DNA of 64,000 nucleotides from JAGOEY01 sp017997515 (GCA_026314275.1 CP111109.1:372001-436000); one strand, 5' to 3'; counted from the first letter of the stretch, positions 8,213 through 16,043 are shown. The notes: generated by a model from the letters alone, not told the origin. A program made the numbers and translations.

Positions 8213-8425
8213 ATGGAAGTCGTTCACCTCAATCAGAAACAACTGGCCGCGCGCTGGCATCTCAGCGAGGCCTGCCTTGAGCGCTGGCGCAGCGAAGGCA
8301 TCGGGCCGAAATTCATGAAGCTGAAGGGGCGCGTGCTGTACAGGCAGGTCGACATCGAAGCCTACGAGGAGTCGTGCCTGGCGACGTCGACCAAGACCTC
8401 AACGGCTCAAGCCAGTGCTGGCTGA
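8213..8425 (+). CDS. Small MerR/excisionase-like DNA-binding protein
   Basis: 70 residues from ATG 8213, with AAGGAG at 8201-8206. The sequence LNQKQLAARWHLSEACLERW followed by GPKFMKL and RVLYRQVDIEAYE is the helix_turn_helix_17 / excisionase pattern: a winged helix that reads element ends or acts as recombination directionality factor. No integrase gene accompanies it in the window. Its position between hipB and a zone of short repeats that look like integrase arm sites suggests it is left from an integrative element; a stand-alone regulator is the alternative. Confidence 0.7.
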   Translation: MEVVHLNQKQLAARWHLSEACLERWRSEGIGPKFMKLKGRVLYRQVDIEAYEESCLATSTKTSTAQASAG

Positions 8426-8818
8426 TGTGTTCGGTTTTGTCGGCAGCTATTGATAAGTGCCGACGTTTTGCAACATGAAGGGGCTCTCGACGGCCGTAAT
8501 GGGCCGCATTGAAAGTCCGCAGTCCACAAGCTCGGACTGATCAAGCGGGTTGTTCAAAATCAACAGCTTACCGTCAGGCCGTGCGGACTATTTCGAACTC
8601 CTGCGGGTTCCTGCGAACAGGATCGAACAGTTGCGGAGTTTCGGTGGGATGGCACCCCGCACCAAACTGCTATTTGAAAGTACGCAATCGAAGCGCTGCG
8701 GACTGCTGCGAACTCCATCGAAAAGCCTGCTGGATTGTAGACCTGCACACAGGTTTTCCAACCTTGGTTGTCACCGGAAACGGACATCAAAGCCATCTGC
8801 TTTCCAGCGCCAGTTAAA
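8426..8818. other. Non-coding zone with repeated TGCGGACT / TGCGAAC words
   Basis: I see no convincing gene here. The octamer TGCGGACT or its complement occurs at 8514-8521, 8582-8589 and 8697-8704, alongside GGTTCCTGCGAAC at 8606-8618 and TGCGAACTCC after 8704. The 13-mer recurs inverted at 14056-14068 next to ssrA. This looks like clustered protein-binding sites, possibly integrase arm sites (inference). Confidence 0.5.
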
Positions 8819-9062
8819 TTCCCAAACACGGAATCGAACCCGCGTCCGCATGACGGTTCAGACCGAGGTTTCGTCGGCTGCGTCATTGTCGGCGGCGGGG
8901 TCGGTGAACCGTCGAATCGTCAGGGCACAGCGTTGTTCAATCAAGGTATTGATTTGCTCAACCACGGCGTTGCCAGCAAAACGGTGTCCGGGGTCAAACT
9001 GGAGCTTGCGTGCCGTTGCGGGCAGTAGTTTTGTCAGGTCCAAATGCGCCGTTTGGCCTGCG
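8819..9062. repeat. Direct repeat copy B (diverged hipA 3' end plus T-loop-like flank)
   Basis: Second copy of 6325-6569, same orientation, with about 30 substitutions and one single-base deletion. Homology starts at TTCCCAAACACGG and stops abruptly at 9062, within the hipA-like frame. Confidence 0.85.
8858..9062 (-). pseudogene. Remnant of a second hipA (C-terminal end only)
   Basis: The last 60 or so codons of a HipA protein, ending at the same stop position relative to the repeat as the intact hipA. The residues match the intact gene except for about seven substitutions (for example S/F, Q/H, L/F). A one-base deletion near 9040 breaks the frame upstream, and sequence beyond 9062 is unrelated. 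The divergence means this is not a recent duplication but a relic of another, related hipBA module. Confidence 0.82.
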
Positions 9063-9109
9063 TCAGTTTCCCGGCGGTCTCCAGCTGTACATACACCACA
9101 CGCCTCTGG

Positions 9110-10072
9110 TCATCCACCGCGTCGCAACTCCCTGACACCCCGGCCCAGCTTGCGGCGCAACAGGGCCCGCAGGGTCACCCCATCCGAGTACCCGACCTGC
9201 GCGGCGACCTGGTCGACGCTCGCGTTTCCGGTGCGCAAGAGATGGACGGCATGTTCCACGCGCAGGTCCTGGAAATACGACAGCGGTGTCTTACCCAAAA
9301 CGCTTTGCAGCCGCCGCGCCAAGGTGCGCTCGCTTGTGCCCGCGGCGCTCGCCGCCTCGGCCAGCGAGAACCCCTTCGCGAGCCGACTTCTGGCCCAGCA
9401 CTCGAAGCGCTCCACCATCGGGTCGGCATGCGCAAGGTGGTCGGGAATCACGAACTCGGCTTGCGAACTGCGTGCCTCGACCAGCAGATAGCGTGCCACC
9501 AGGGCCGCCAGCGCCGGACTGCGCCCGCGGATGATGCGCAAGGCCAAGTCGACGTGGGCCAAAGCGGCACCCGCGGTTGTGAAGCGTGTCGAGTTCACGA
9601 TCATGCGTGACTCGTCCAGCGTGACGTTCGGATAGCGCTGCCGAAACATCGGCCCCAGCCACCATGACGTCGTCGCACGATGCCCATCAAGCAGGCCGCT
9701 CTCTGCAAGCAAGAAACTACCGGAGCAGGCGGCACCAAGGTGCGCGCCAGCGGCGGACCACTGCTGCAGCACGGCGACCGCATCGGGCACGTCGGGGCGT
9801 GTGAGCCGAGCCGAGAGCGTGTCAGGCATCTTGTCGCCAAACGCTGGCACGAGCACGACGTCTGGTTCGGGCACACCATGCGCAGTGACCACGGGGACAG
9901 TCAAGCCTTGCGCAGTTCGGATGCGACGCCGCACGCCCACCAGCGTGAGCTCTATGTGCGCGGGAGCCTGTGGCAGCGAGCCCGCCATCGCATTGGCTAA
10001 GCCCACTGTGTCAGTGAGCGCCGCAAGCCCCAGATCAAACACGCCATCACAAACAAGGAGGTGGAGTTTCAT
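9110..10072 (-). CDS. AraC-family regulator with DJ-1/PfpI (GlxA-like) domain
   Basis: 320 residues from the ATG at 10072 (an ATG at 10123 would add 17). Residues 1-165 form a DJ-1/PfpI glutamine-amidotransferase-like domain (DGVFDLGLAALTD, GAACSGSFLLAESGLLDG), and the C-terminal 100 residues carry two AraC helix-turn-helix motifs (LAEAASAAGTSERTLARR; VDQVAAQVGYSD). Such proteins are activators of catabolic or stress genes. It is divergent from the small monooxygenase gene at 10190, which is the likely target. Confidence 0.88.
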   Translation of the reverse strand: MKLHLLVCDGVFDLGLAALTDTVGLANAMAGSLPQAPAHIELTLVGVRRRIRTAQGLTVPVVTAHGVPEPDVVLVPAFGDKMPDTLSARLTRPDVPDAVAVLQQWSAAGAHLGAACSGSFLLAESGLLDGHRATTSWWLGPMFRQRYPNVTLDESRMIVNSTRFTTAGAALAHVDLALRIIRGRSPALAALVARYLLVEARSSQAEFVIPDHLAHADPMVERFECWARSRLAKGFSLAEAASAAGTSERTLARRLQSVLGKTPLSYFQDLRVEHAVHLLRTGNASVDQVAAQVGYSDGVTLRALLRRKLGRGVRELRRGG

Positions 10073-10131
10073 GGCAACAATGATATCAATGTTGTCATTA
10101 TTGCCTATAGAGATGTCTGTCATGAAGACTT

Positions 10132-10143
10132 AGACTGCAGTCT
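10132..10143. promoter_or_regulatory. 12-base palindrome in the AraC/monooxygenase intergenic region
   Basis: AGACTGCAGTCT is a perfect palindrome about 60 bases upstream of the araC-type gene and 46 before the monooxygenase gene; candidate operator for the divergent pair. Confidence 0.4.
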
Positions 10144-10189
10144 CGTCGATCCCTTCACCCACTTTTCCATTTACCCAAAGGAATACATC

Positions 10190-10492
10190 ATGACCAAGCT
10201 CGCCCTGTTTGTTCGCCTCGAAGCTAAACCCGGCCAGGAGGCTGCGCTTGCCGACTTCCTGGCCAGCGCACTGCCGCTCGCCAACGCCGAGTCCGGCACC
10301 ACTGCCTGGTTCGCATTGAAGTTTGGCCCTTCGACGTTCGGTGTGTTCGATGCCTTTGCCGATGAGGCAGGTCGCCAAGCACATCTGAACGGCCAGATCG
10401 CCGCGGCCTTGATGGCCAACGCCGCGACCTTGCTCAGTTCTCCGCCCAATATCGAGAAGGTCGAACTGCTTGCAGCCAAACTGCCTGCATGA
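10190..10492 (+). CDS. Antibiotic biosynthesis monooxygenase (ABM/YgiN-like) domain protein
   Basis: 100 residues from ATG 10190 with an AAAGGA ribosome site. A single ABM ferredoxin-like fold (KLALFVRLEAKPGQEAALADFL at the start, then FGVFDAFADEAGRQAHLNG). Members are cofactor-free dimeric oxygenases acting on quinols or similar small molecules, or simply quinone-stress proteins. It is divergently paired with the AraC/GlxA-type regulator, which probably controls it. Substrate unknown. Confidence 0.82.
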   Translation: MTKLALFVRLEAKPGQEAALADFLASALPLANAESGTTAWFALKFGPSTFGVFDAFADEAGRQAHLNGQIAAALMANAATLLSSPPNIEKVELLAAKLPA

Positions 10493-10652
10493 CAACCCGG
10501 CCTTGACCCAATCAGGTCACGCTGCAGGATGGGGGGCACGCGGCCCTACGCAGCGTCCCCCCTCGATTGCACTTGCCCAGGGAGCTATCGATCGTTTGGT
10601 GCTGGAGCTGCGTCCCGAGCCTACCAACCAAGCAGCCGAGGCACTGGCATGA
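10470..10652 (+). pseudogene. Possible 3' remnant of a gene ahead of the recombinase-like protein
   Basis: An open frame of 60 codons whose last 30 (ALAQGAIDRLVLELRPEPTNQAAEALA) look protein-like and whose stop overlaps the next start as ATGA. Its beginning overlaps the end of the monooxygenase gene in another frame, so any real gene here has lost its 5' part. I do not recognise a family. Confidence 0.25.
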
Positions 10653-11077
10653 GCGATATCCGCATCCAGAAAACCGGCGAGCCGGACATTCTTCAGACCA
10701 GCGACGGCAGGTTGACCCTGTCCGTGCCGATCCAGATCAAACGCCGCAACGGCCGCAAGTTGGTCACCTTGCCAAACGGCGAGACCGCGCCGGTCAGGCC
10801 GTGGGACGTGGCACCGACCACCATCCAACTGGCGCTGGCCAGAGGGCACCGCTGGCTAGCGATGCTGGAATCAGGAGAAGCGAAGTCGTTGAAGGAGATC
10901 GCAACGCGGGAAGGGATCGACAACAGCTATGTGAGTCGGATGGTCAACCTGACCACGCTGGCACCTGACATCGTGGCTGCCATTCTGGATGACACCTTGC
11001 CGAACCATGTCACGCTGTTTGACCTGGCGGTGGACCCGCCTGCGCTGTGGGATGAGCAACGGGCCAGGCTTGTATAG
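10649..11077 (+). CDS. HTH protein resembling the C-terminal domain of a serine recombinase
   Basis: 142 residues. The middle (IQLALARGHRWLAMLESGEAKSLKEIATREGIDNSYVSRMVNLTTLAPDIVAAIL, residues about 56-115) contains a helix-turn-helix like that at the end of large phage or transposon-type resolvases. No catalytic serine recombinase domain is present here or upstream. It may be a stand-alone DNA-binding partner or the surviving end of a longer recombinase gene. The ATG overlaps the stop of a short upstream frame. Confidence 0.55.
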   Translation: MSDIRIQKTGEPDILQTSDGRLTLSVPIQIKRRNGRKLVTLPNGETAPVRPWDVAPTTIQLALARGHRWLAMLESGEAKSLKEIATREGIDNSYVSRMVNLTTLAPDIVAAILDDTLPNHVTLFDLAVDPPALWDEQRARLV

Positions 11078-11084
11078 ACCTAGC

Positions 11085-11120
11085 GGTGGCACCGGTATAA
11101 AATTACCGCTGGTGCCCACC
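11085..11120. repeat. Bulged hairpin after the recombinase-like gene
   Basis: GGTGGCACCGGTA pairs with TACC(GCT)GGTGCCCACC around an A/T-rich loop, 8 bases after the stop. No T-run follows; possibly a transcript end. Confidence 0.4.
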
Positions 11121-11144
11121 ATACTTGCACACGAGTAAAAAAAG

Positions 11145-11152
11145 GCGTTGCT
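11145..11152. repeat. Left target-site duplication of the IS256-family element
   Basis: GCGTTGCT, repeated identically at 12616-12623 on the other side of the element. Confidence 0.85.
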
Positions 11153-11181
11153 GAGCCTGTCAGAAAGTTTGTGTGTGAGGC
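11153..11181 (+). repeat. Left inverted repeat of the IS256-family element
   Basis: Starts GAGCCTGTCAG and ends GTGTGTGAGGC; pairs with 12587-12615. Confidence 0.85.
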
Positions 11182-11205
11182 ATAGCATGTCAACAAGGAG
11201 CATGA

Positions 11206-12483
11206 ATGCCAAGCAAGACAAAGACCACCGCTGCGGCGGGCACGGCGGCAACGCCACACTTCTCAGTCGAGTTACTTGAACAACTCATTCCCGGGCCAGT
11301 GACGCCAGCCGAGCTGGAAGGCATCTTCCAGCAATTCAAGAAGTCCGTTCTTGAGCGAGCCCTGGGTGCCGAGATGAGCCACCACCTGGGCTACGCAAGC
11401 GGCCAAGCCAAACCCGAAGGAGCGCCTGCAAACCACCGCAACGGCAAGAGCGCCAAGACGGTGCTGACCGATACCGGTGCCCTGCGCATCGACGTCCCGC
11501 GTGACCGCGAGGGCACGTTCGAGCCCCAGCTCATCGGCAAGCACGAACGCCGTTTTACCGGCTTTGACGACAAGATCATCGCCATGTACGCACGCGGCAT
11601 GACCGTGCGCGAGATCCAAGGCTTTCTGGCCGAGATGTACGCGGTGGACGTCTCCCCCGATCTGATCAGCAGTGTCACCGACGCCGTGATGAGCGAGGTA
11701 ACGGCCTGGCAAAGCCGCCCACTGGAGTCCATGTACCCGGTCGTCTTCTTCGACGCGCTGCGGGTCAAGATCCGTGAGGACGGCGTGGTGCGCTCCAAGG
11801 CCGTGTATCTGGCCCTGGGCGTACTTCCCGACGGCAGCCGCGACATTCTTGGCATCTGGATCGAGAACACAGAGGGTGCAAAGTTCTGGATGAAAGTGTT
11901 CAACGACCTGAAGACCCGCGGGGTTCATGACATCCTGATCGCCGTCACCGACGGACTCAAAGGCATGCCAGAAGCGCTGGGCACGGTGTTCCCGGCCACG
12001 ACGCTGCAGACCTGCATCGTGCACCTGATCAGGAACAGCCTGGACTTTGCCAGTTGGAAGGATCGCAAAGCGCTGGCGGCGGCCATCAAGCCGATCTACA
12101 CGGCAGTAAATGCCGAAGCCGCTGAGAGCGAGCTGAACGCGTTTGAGGCTGGGCCCTGGGGTCAGAAGTTCCCCACCGTCGCGGGGGCGTGGCGCAGGGC
12201 CTGGGACAGGGTCATCCCGTTCTTCGCCTTCCCGCCCGAGGTGAGGCGCGTGATCTACACGACCAACGCGATTGAGAGCGTGAATGCGAGGCTGCGCAAG
12301 ATCATCAAGACGCGTGGACACTTCCCCAGTGATGACGCTGCCACCAAGCTGATCTGGCTGGCGCTGCGCAACATCACCGAGGACTGGGGACGGGCGGCCA
12401 ACCACTGGAAATCAGCGATGAACCAGTTTGCAATACTGTACGAAGACCGATTCACACAGCCCACCTATGGGGGTGTGAAATGA
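11206..12483 (+). CDS. IS256-family transposase
   Basis: 425 residues with the DDE catalytic triad at D183 (FFDALRVK), D249 (VTDGLKGMPEA) and E357 (TTNAIESVNARLR), plus the C/H pair C270/H273 (TCIVHLIR) typical of the family. Length and motifs are normal and no stop interrupts it, so the element looks able to move. It cuts and joins element ends, likely by a copy-out circle route known for IS256. Confidence 0.95.
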   Translation: MPSKTKTTAAAGTAATPHFSVELLEQLIPGPVTPAELEGIFQQFKKSVLERALGAEMSHHLGYASGQAKPEGAPANHRNGKSAKTVLTDTGALRIDVPRDREGTFEPQLIGKHERRFTGFDDKIIAMYARGMTVREIQGFLAEMYAVDVSPDLISSVTDAVMSEVTAWQSRPLESMYPVVFFDALRVKIREDGVVRSKAVYLALGVLPDGSRDILGIWIENTEGAKFWMKVFNDLKTRGVHDILIAVTDGLKGMPEALGTVFPATTLQTCIVHLIRNSLDFASWKDRKALAAAIKPIYTAVNAEAAESELNAFEAGPWGQKFPTVAGAWRRAWDRVIPFFAFPPEVRRVIYTTNAIESVNARLRKIIKTRGHFPSDDAATKLIWLALRNITEDWGRAANHWKSAMNQFAILYEDRFTQPTYGGVK

Positions 12484-12586
12484 CAGGGGTGGAACCCTGG
12501 ATACAGGGCTCAACCGGGGGGCCTCCGGCGGCCTGGCAGGGGCCTGAATCAAAATAGAATTTACCCAACAGCCAATTTCTGAAACC

Positions 12587-12615
12587 GCCTCACACACAGA
12601 AATCCTGACACTCCC
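12587..12615 (-). repeat. Right inverted repeat of the IS256-family element
   Basis: Reads GCCTCACACACAG...CTGACACTCCC on the plus strand, complementary to the left end. Confidence 0.85.
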
Positions 12616-12623
12616 GCGTTGCT
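12616..12623. repeat. Right target-site duplication of the IS256-family element
   Basis: GCGTTGCT, identical to 11145-11152. Confidence 0.85.
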
Positions 12624-12721
12624 TCACAGTCACTGAAAACTTCTCTTTGAGCCTCGTCGTCGGGGGACTTAAACGTGTGCGTCTGACCCGAAACCGGCGT
12701 GGCATTAAGGAAAAGTTTGTC

Positions 12722-13828
12722 ATGACAATCAAAGAACTCGCGTACTCCGCGCAGCAACACGTACAGGCCAGAACAGGTGCCTCTTTCAAGAGGGCCCACA
12801 TCTACGAACTGCTGGCTGCTTCCTTCGGCCTCAACTCCTACGCCGCGTTTGGTGTGAATACCGTACTTGCGGAGCTACGCCAGAACGATAGGCAGGCACT
12901 CCCGCAAGGTGCGTTCATCAACCGACGTTGCATTGAGCTTGGATATCGACCAGACACTGCGACTCTCGCGACGTCGGCGCTGGAATCCTTCCTGTCAGAG
13001 CGGCAAATTGGCATTGCCAGCATCTCGTCATTGATCAGTCGCCTGCGAGGCGAATCGCCCAACCAGGACGACGAGCTCGAATACGATGAGGATGAATTAT
13101 TCGAGCCTACCGACCAGGCGTTCGGACCGATCCTCGTTGACGGTTTGGATGCTGCAGCCAGCAAGGGCAATGCTCTGGCTCACTACGCGCTGGCACTGAT
13201 ATACGCTCCTGACGATGAAGATGACCCGGACGCTGGAAGTTCTTATTGGTACGAACAGGGACAGCAGGGACGCGTCCTGACGGGGGTGGAAAAGGAGTGG
13301 GCCGAAGCGTATGCGTCTCGTTTGGCCCACGCTGAAAAGTACGCTCACCATTTGAGGGAGGCTGGTCGGCTGGGCCATCAAGATGCACTTCTCGACCTGG
13401 CGGAGCGATTTGACGATCCGTCCTTCTTCGAGCAACCACGTCACGATGTTGACGCTGATCCAGCAGCAGTTGCCGCTATCGCAGAACGCATGGGTCGCCC
13501 TGCTGATGTCAGGCATTGGCTGACCCTTGCTGCCGAGAGTGGAGACACGGAAGCCATGCTCCAGCTCATTGAAGAATATGACCATGGTGACCTGCAGCGC
13601 TGCTGGACGTGGGCGTACCTGTCCCGGCTGGTCGGAACGGATCTAACCCAAGATGCGCATTACGCGATCAACGAGGACGGTTCGGACTACGACGATGATG
13701 TCGGTGGTCCAGCCTATGTCGCAGGTCGTGACGGGGTAGATCTTGAACCACTCGATCCGGCGCAAGACGCCACTGCCAGGCTTGCTGCACAGAAACTGTT
13801 TGAGCAAATCGAACAGAACGCACGGTGA
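12722..13828 (+). CDS. Sel1/TPR-like repeat protein of unknown function
   Basis: 368 residues from ATG 12722. The N-terminus (MTIKELAYSAQQHVQARTG, then KRAHIYELLAASFGLNSYAAF) is a helical DNA-association-like module seen in related proteobacterial proteins of unknown role. Several Sel1-type helical hairpins follow (GNALAHYALALIYAP; GHQDALLDLAERFD; GDTEAMLQLIEEYDHGD), mixed with acidic segments rich in D and E. No signal peptide, so probably cytoplasmic and involved in protein-protein contacts. The upstream region was disrupted by the IS256-family insertion, which may have changed its expression. Confidence 0.7.
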   Translation: MTIKELAYSAQQHVQARTGASFKRAHIYELLAASFGLNSYAAFGVNTVLAELRQNDRQALPQGAFINRRCIELGYRPDTATLATSALESFLSERQIGIASISSLISRLRGESPNQDDELEYDEDELFEPTDQAFGPILVDGLDAAASKGNALAHYALALIYAPDDEDDPDAGSSYWYEQGQQGRVLTGVEKEWAEAYASRLAHAEKYAHHLREAGRLGHQDALLDLAERFDDPSFFEQPRHDVDADPAAVAAIAERMGRPADVRHWLTLAAESGDTEAMLQLIEEYDHGDLQRCWTWAYLSRLVGTDLTQDAHYAINEDGSDYDDDVGGPAYVAGRDGVDLEPLDPAQDATARLAAQKLFEQIEQNAR

Positions 13829-14104
13829 GTCTGTTGGCATTGCGCCAGGGACGCTTTACCCGCTTTGGTAGCCAATGCCGCAATCCAACCACTTGATTCG
13901 TCCGCGCGTAACCCATTGATCTGTAATGGGGGCGGTCGTGGACTTTGCGGACTTCTGGCCTATTTCGGAGAGCGAGGTCGGAGCGAGGAATGGCCAGGAG
14001 AGAGTGGAATGTGGCCCGGAACGGCCAATTCAGGCGGCTGGCGAAGTCCGCAGGCGTTCGCAGGAACCTGCATCAGTACGCGGGAACCGGCGCGATCAGA
14101 CAAG
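13829..14104. other. Non-coding accessory-to-core junction beside ssrA
   Basis: No credible gene. It contains TGCGGACT at 13946-13953, AGTCCGCA at 14045-14052 and GTTCGCAGGAACC at 14056-14068, the inverse of words clustered at 8514-8704. Its position just outside the ssrA 3' end fits an attachment-site arm (inference). Confidence 0.45.
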
Positions 14105-14135
14105 AAAAAACCCCAACCGAGAACGGTTGGGGTTT
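14105..14135 (-). terminator. Terminator of ssrA
   Basis: On the minus strand a 12-base stem (AAACCCCAACCG / CGGTTGGGGTTT) with a 4-base loop is followed by a T-run, seven bases past the tmRNA 3' end. Confidence 0.85.
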
Positions 14136-14141
14136 CAATAT

Positions 14142-14528
14142 TGGTGGAGCTGGGGGGATTTGAACCCCCGTCCGCAAGCCTTCTTCGGGCAGATCTACAT
14201 GTTTAGCGGTCTGATTTAAGTCTCGCCTCCTGGGTCGCGCAGTCGCACGCTACACAGAACGCCAGCACCCTATTTTCTTGCCCCAAGCCAAGGTACCCGA
14301 CCTGGAGCCAGCCTATGAAATTATCTTTGCAGCCGGGAGCCTCTTGCTTGCGCTAAAGACCCCTTGCCCAGCCCATAGGCCTGCTGTTGCAAAGCTCACC
14401 GGCAATTAAGCGGCGAGTGCGAAACGTTCGTCGTTTGCAGTTAGTTTGTTTGAATCTGTTTTACGAGCGCACTCAGCTCGACATGCACCACACCGCGTCC
14501 GAACCCACGTCGAAACCAATGCAGCCCC
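14142..14528 (-). ncRNA. ssrA: Transfer-messenger RNA (tmRNA)
   Basis: 387 nt. The 5' end starts GGGGCTGCATTGGTTTCGAC at 14528 and the 3' end is GGACGGGGGTTCAAATCCCC...CTCCACCA with encoded CCA at 14142; the ends form the alanine-tRNA-like acceptor. The tag frame runs from 14438 to 14406 and encodes ANDERFALAA, a typical betaproteobacterial degradation tag ending in LAA for ClpXP. It rescues stalled ribosomes with SmpB. The T-arm is intact here. The 3' end is a common integration site, and accessory DNA lies directly beyond it. Confidence 0.96.
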
Positions 14529-14537
14529 AAGCGTTCT

Positions 14538-14564
14538 ATTTTAGGCGCTCTGGAGCAATTGCAA
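14538..14564 (-). promoter_or_regulatory. Probable ssrA promoter
   Basis: On the minus strand TTGCAA (14564-14559) and TAAAAT (14543-14538) precede the tmRNA 5' end by 9 bases; the gap between them is 15, slightly short. It lies partly inside the 3' end of gph. Confidence 0.45.
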
Positions 14565-15224
14565 GAGCTCCAGTGGTGAATTTATAGAAGCATGCGCACC
14601 CCAGGATGCCGTATCGGTCTTGTTTCCGAGATACCCGTAGCTTGCAGCCACCGTGCCCATCCCTGCCGCCAGGCCTGCAACGATGTCACGCTCATCGTCC
14701 CCCACGTAGATACATTGCGCGGGTGCAACACCCAAACGCCGTGCGGCTTCGTACAAGGGGGCTGGATGTGGTTTGGCATGAGGTGTTGTGTCGCCCCCCA
14801 CCACCACTCCCGCCGTTGAGAACAAAGCCATGGCACGGGTGAGTGGCAACGCGAAGCGCTCGGACTTGTTGGTCACCACACCCCATGGCAAACCCATGCC
14901 AGCCAAAGCCTGCACCAAAGCTGCCACACCGTCGAAAGCCTGCGTTCGCTGGGTCATACAGGCTTCATAGTTGGTAAAAAACTCTTCTCGCATCACTGGA
15001 AAATCAGGATGGTCTGGTGCCATATCAAACGCTTCACCCAACATACCGCGTGCTCCGGCACCCGCCATGGGACGGTAACGCTCCAAAGACAACGACGGCA
15101 TGCCCCGGTCCAGCCGCATTTTGTCGGCAGCGGCCCCCAGATCAGGCGCACTGTCAATCAAAGTGCCATCCAGGTCAAAGAGTACAGCGCGGATATTGCT
15201 GAAAACAGGAGCTACTGGGCTCAT
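14541..15224 (-). CDS. gph: Phosphoglycolate phosphatase
   Basis: 227 residues of the HAD superfamily: nucleophile motif DLDGTLIDS (about residues 17-25), the S/T motif VVTNKS, and the C-terminal KPHPAPLYEAARRL and GDDERDIVAG metal motifs. It removes 2-phosphoglycolate formed by DNA repair or oxygenase reactions. Its start overlaps the ubiG stop by 4 bases (ATGA), the ubiG-gph pair conserved in proteobacteria. N-acetylmuramate-6-phosphate phosphatase (MupP) is a related alternative. Confidence 0.88.
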   Translation of the reverse strand: MSPVAPVFSNIRAVLFDLDGTLIDSAPDLGAAADKMRLDRGMPSLSLERYRPMAGAGARGMLGEAFDMAPDHPDFPVMREEFFTNYEACMTQRTQAFDGVAALVQALAGMGLPWGVVTNKSERFALPLTRAMALFSTAGVVVGGDTTPHAKPHPAPLYEAARRLGVAPAQCIYVGDDERDIVAGLAAGMGTVAASYGYLGNKTDTASWGAHASINSPLELLQLLQSA

Positions 15225-15949
15225 ACAGCAGCCAACAAAGGCTTTTGCACCGCAAACAGGTAGTTAACGCTGGTATCAGCACTTAACCAAAACCGCTGCG
15301 TCAACGGGTTATGTTCCATGCCACTGGTATGGCGAACATCCAGGCCTGCAGCACGGCAGTAACTTGCCAACTCACTGGGCCGAATCATCTTGGCGTATTC
15401 ATGTGTGCCGCGGGGCAGCAGTTTGAGCAGGTATTCAGCGCCCACAATCGCAAACATAAAGGCTTTGGTATTGCGGTTGATGGTGGAGAAAAAGACCCAT
15501 CCCCCGGGTTTGACCAAATCTGCACAGGCCTTTACCACTGAAGCCGGGTCTGGAACATGCTCCAGCATTTCCATACATGTCACGGTATCGAAGTGGCCCG
15601 GCAACTCAGCAGCCAAGATTTCTGCACTGACCTCACGGTACTCAATATTCGGGGTTTGGGCGTCCAGCGCATGCAGGCGTGCGACGCGTAAAGCCTTGGA
15701 CGCCAGATCCACACCCAGCACATGGGCACCTTTGCGCGCCATGGAGTCAGACAGAATGCCACCGCCGCATCCGATATCAACCACTCGGGCACCACTCAGT
15801 GGAGACAGACTGTTAATCCAGTCCAGCCGCAATGGGTTGATTTGGTGCAGCGGACGGAATTCACCATCCGCATCCCACCAGCGGTGTGCCAAAGCAGAAA
15901 ATTTCTCCAGCTCGGCGGGATCGGCATTTACATTGAGCATTGCAGTCAT
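15221..15949 (-). CDS. ubiG: Ubiquinone biosynthesis O-methyltransferase
   Basis: 242 residues. The SAM-binding site VVDIGCGGGILSD (about residue 58-70) and the UbiG signatures HRWWDADGEFRPLHQINPLR at the start and GTHEYAKMIRPSEL near the C-terminus are present. It catalyses both O-methylations in ubiquinone synthesis. Transcribed after ompA on the minus strand, with an ompA terminator between, and coupled to gph. Confidence 0.95.
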   Translation of the reverse strand: MTAMLNVNADPAELEKFSALAHRWWDADGEFRPLHQINPLRLDWINSLSPLSGARVVDIGCGGGILSDSMARKGAHVLGVDLASKALRVARLHALDAQTPNIEYREVSAEILAAELPGHFDTVTCMEMLEHVPDPASVVKACADLVKPGGWVFFSTINRNTKAFMFAIVGAEYLLKLLPRGTHEYAKMIRPSELASYCRAAGLDVRHTSGMEHNPLTQRFWLSADTSVNYLFAVQKPLLAAV

Positions 15950-16009
15950 AGGTGTCTATTTTTACCCAAACACCAGCCTTGGCAGACAACCCGTGTAAGC
16001 CCAGGCAAT

Positions 16010-16043
16010 AAAAAAGCCCCTGAGCCGGAACTCAGAGGCTTTT
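16010..16043 (-). terminator. Terminator of ompA
   Basis: On the minus strand AAAAGCCTCTGAG pairs with CTCAGGGGCTTTT with one mismatch, followed by TTATT. Confidence 0.85.

Larger units (their letters stand above)
11153..12615 (+). mobile_element. Complete IS256-family insertion sequence
   Basis: 1463 bases bounded by 29-base imperfect inverted repeats (21 of 29 match; inner 11 bases GTGTGTGAGGC nearly identical) and an 8-base target duplication GCGTTGCT, both features of the IS256 family. It holds one intact transposase gene (11206-12483). It has split the sequence upstream of the Sel1-repeat gene at 12722; removing it joins ...AAAAAAAGGCGTTGCT to TCACAGTCACTG. Confidence 0.92.

Noticed and set aside
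8426..8818. CRISPR array suggested by repeated TGCG words
   Set aside because: The words are short and irregularly spaced, with no constant repeat-spacer unit.
13865..14219. Overlapping short open frames before and into ssrA
   Set aside because: They run into the tmRNA and its terminator and have no recognisable protein features.
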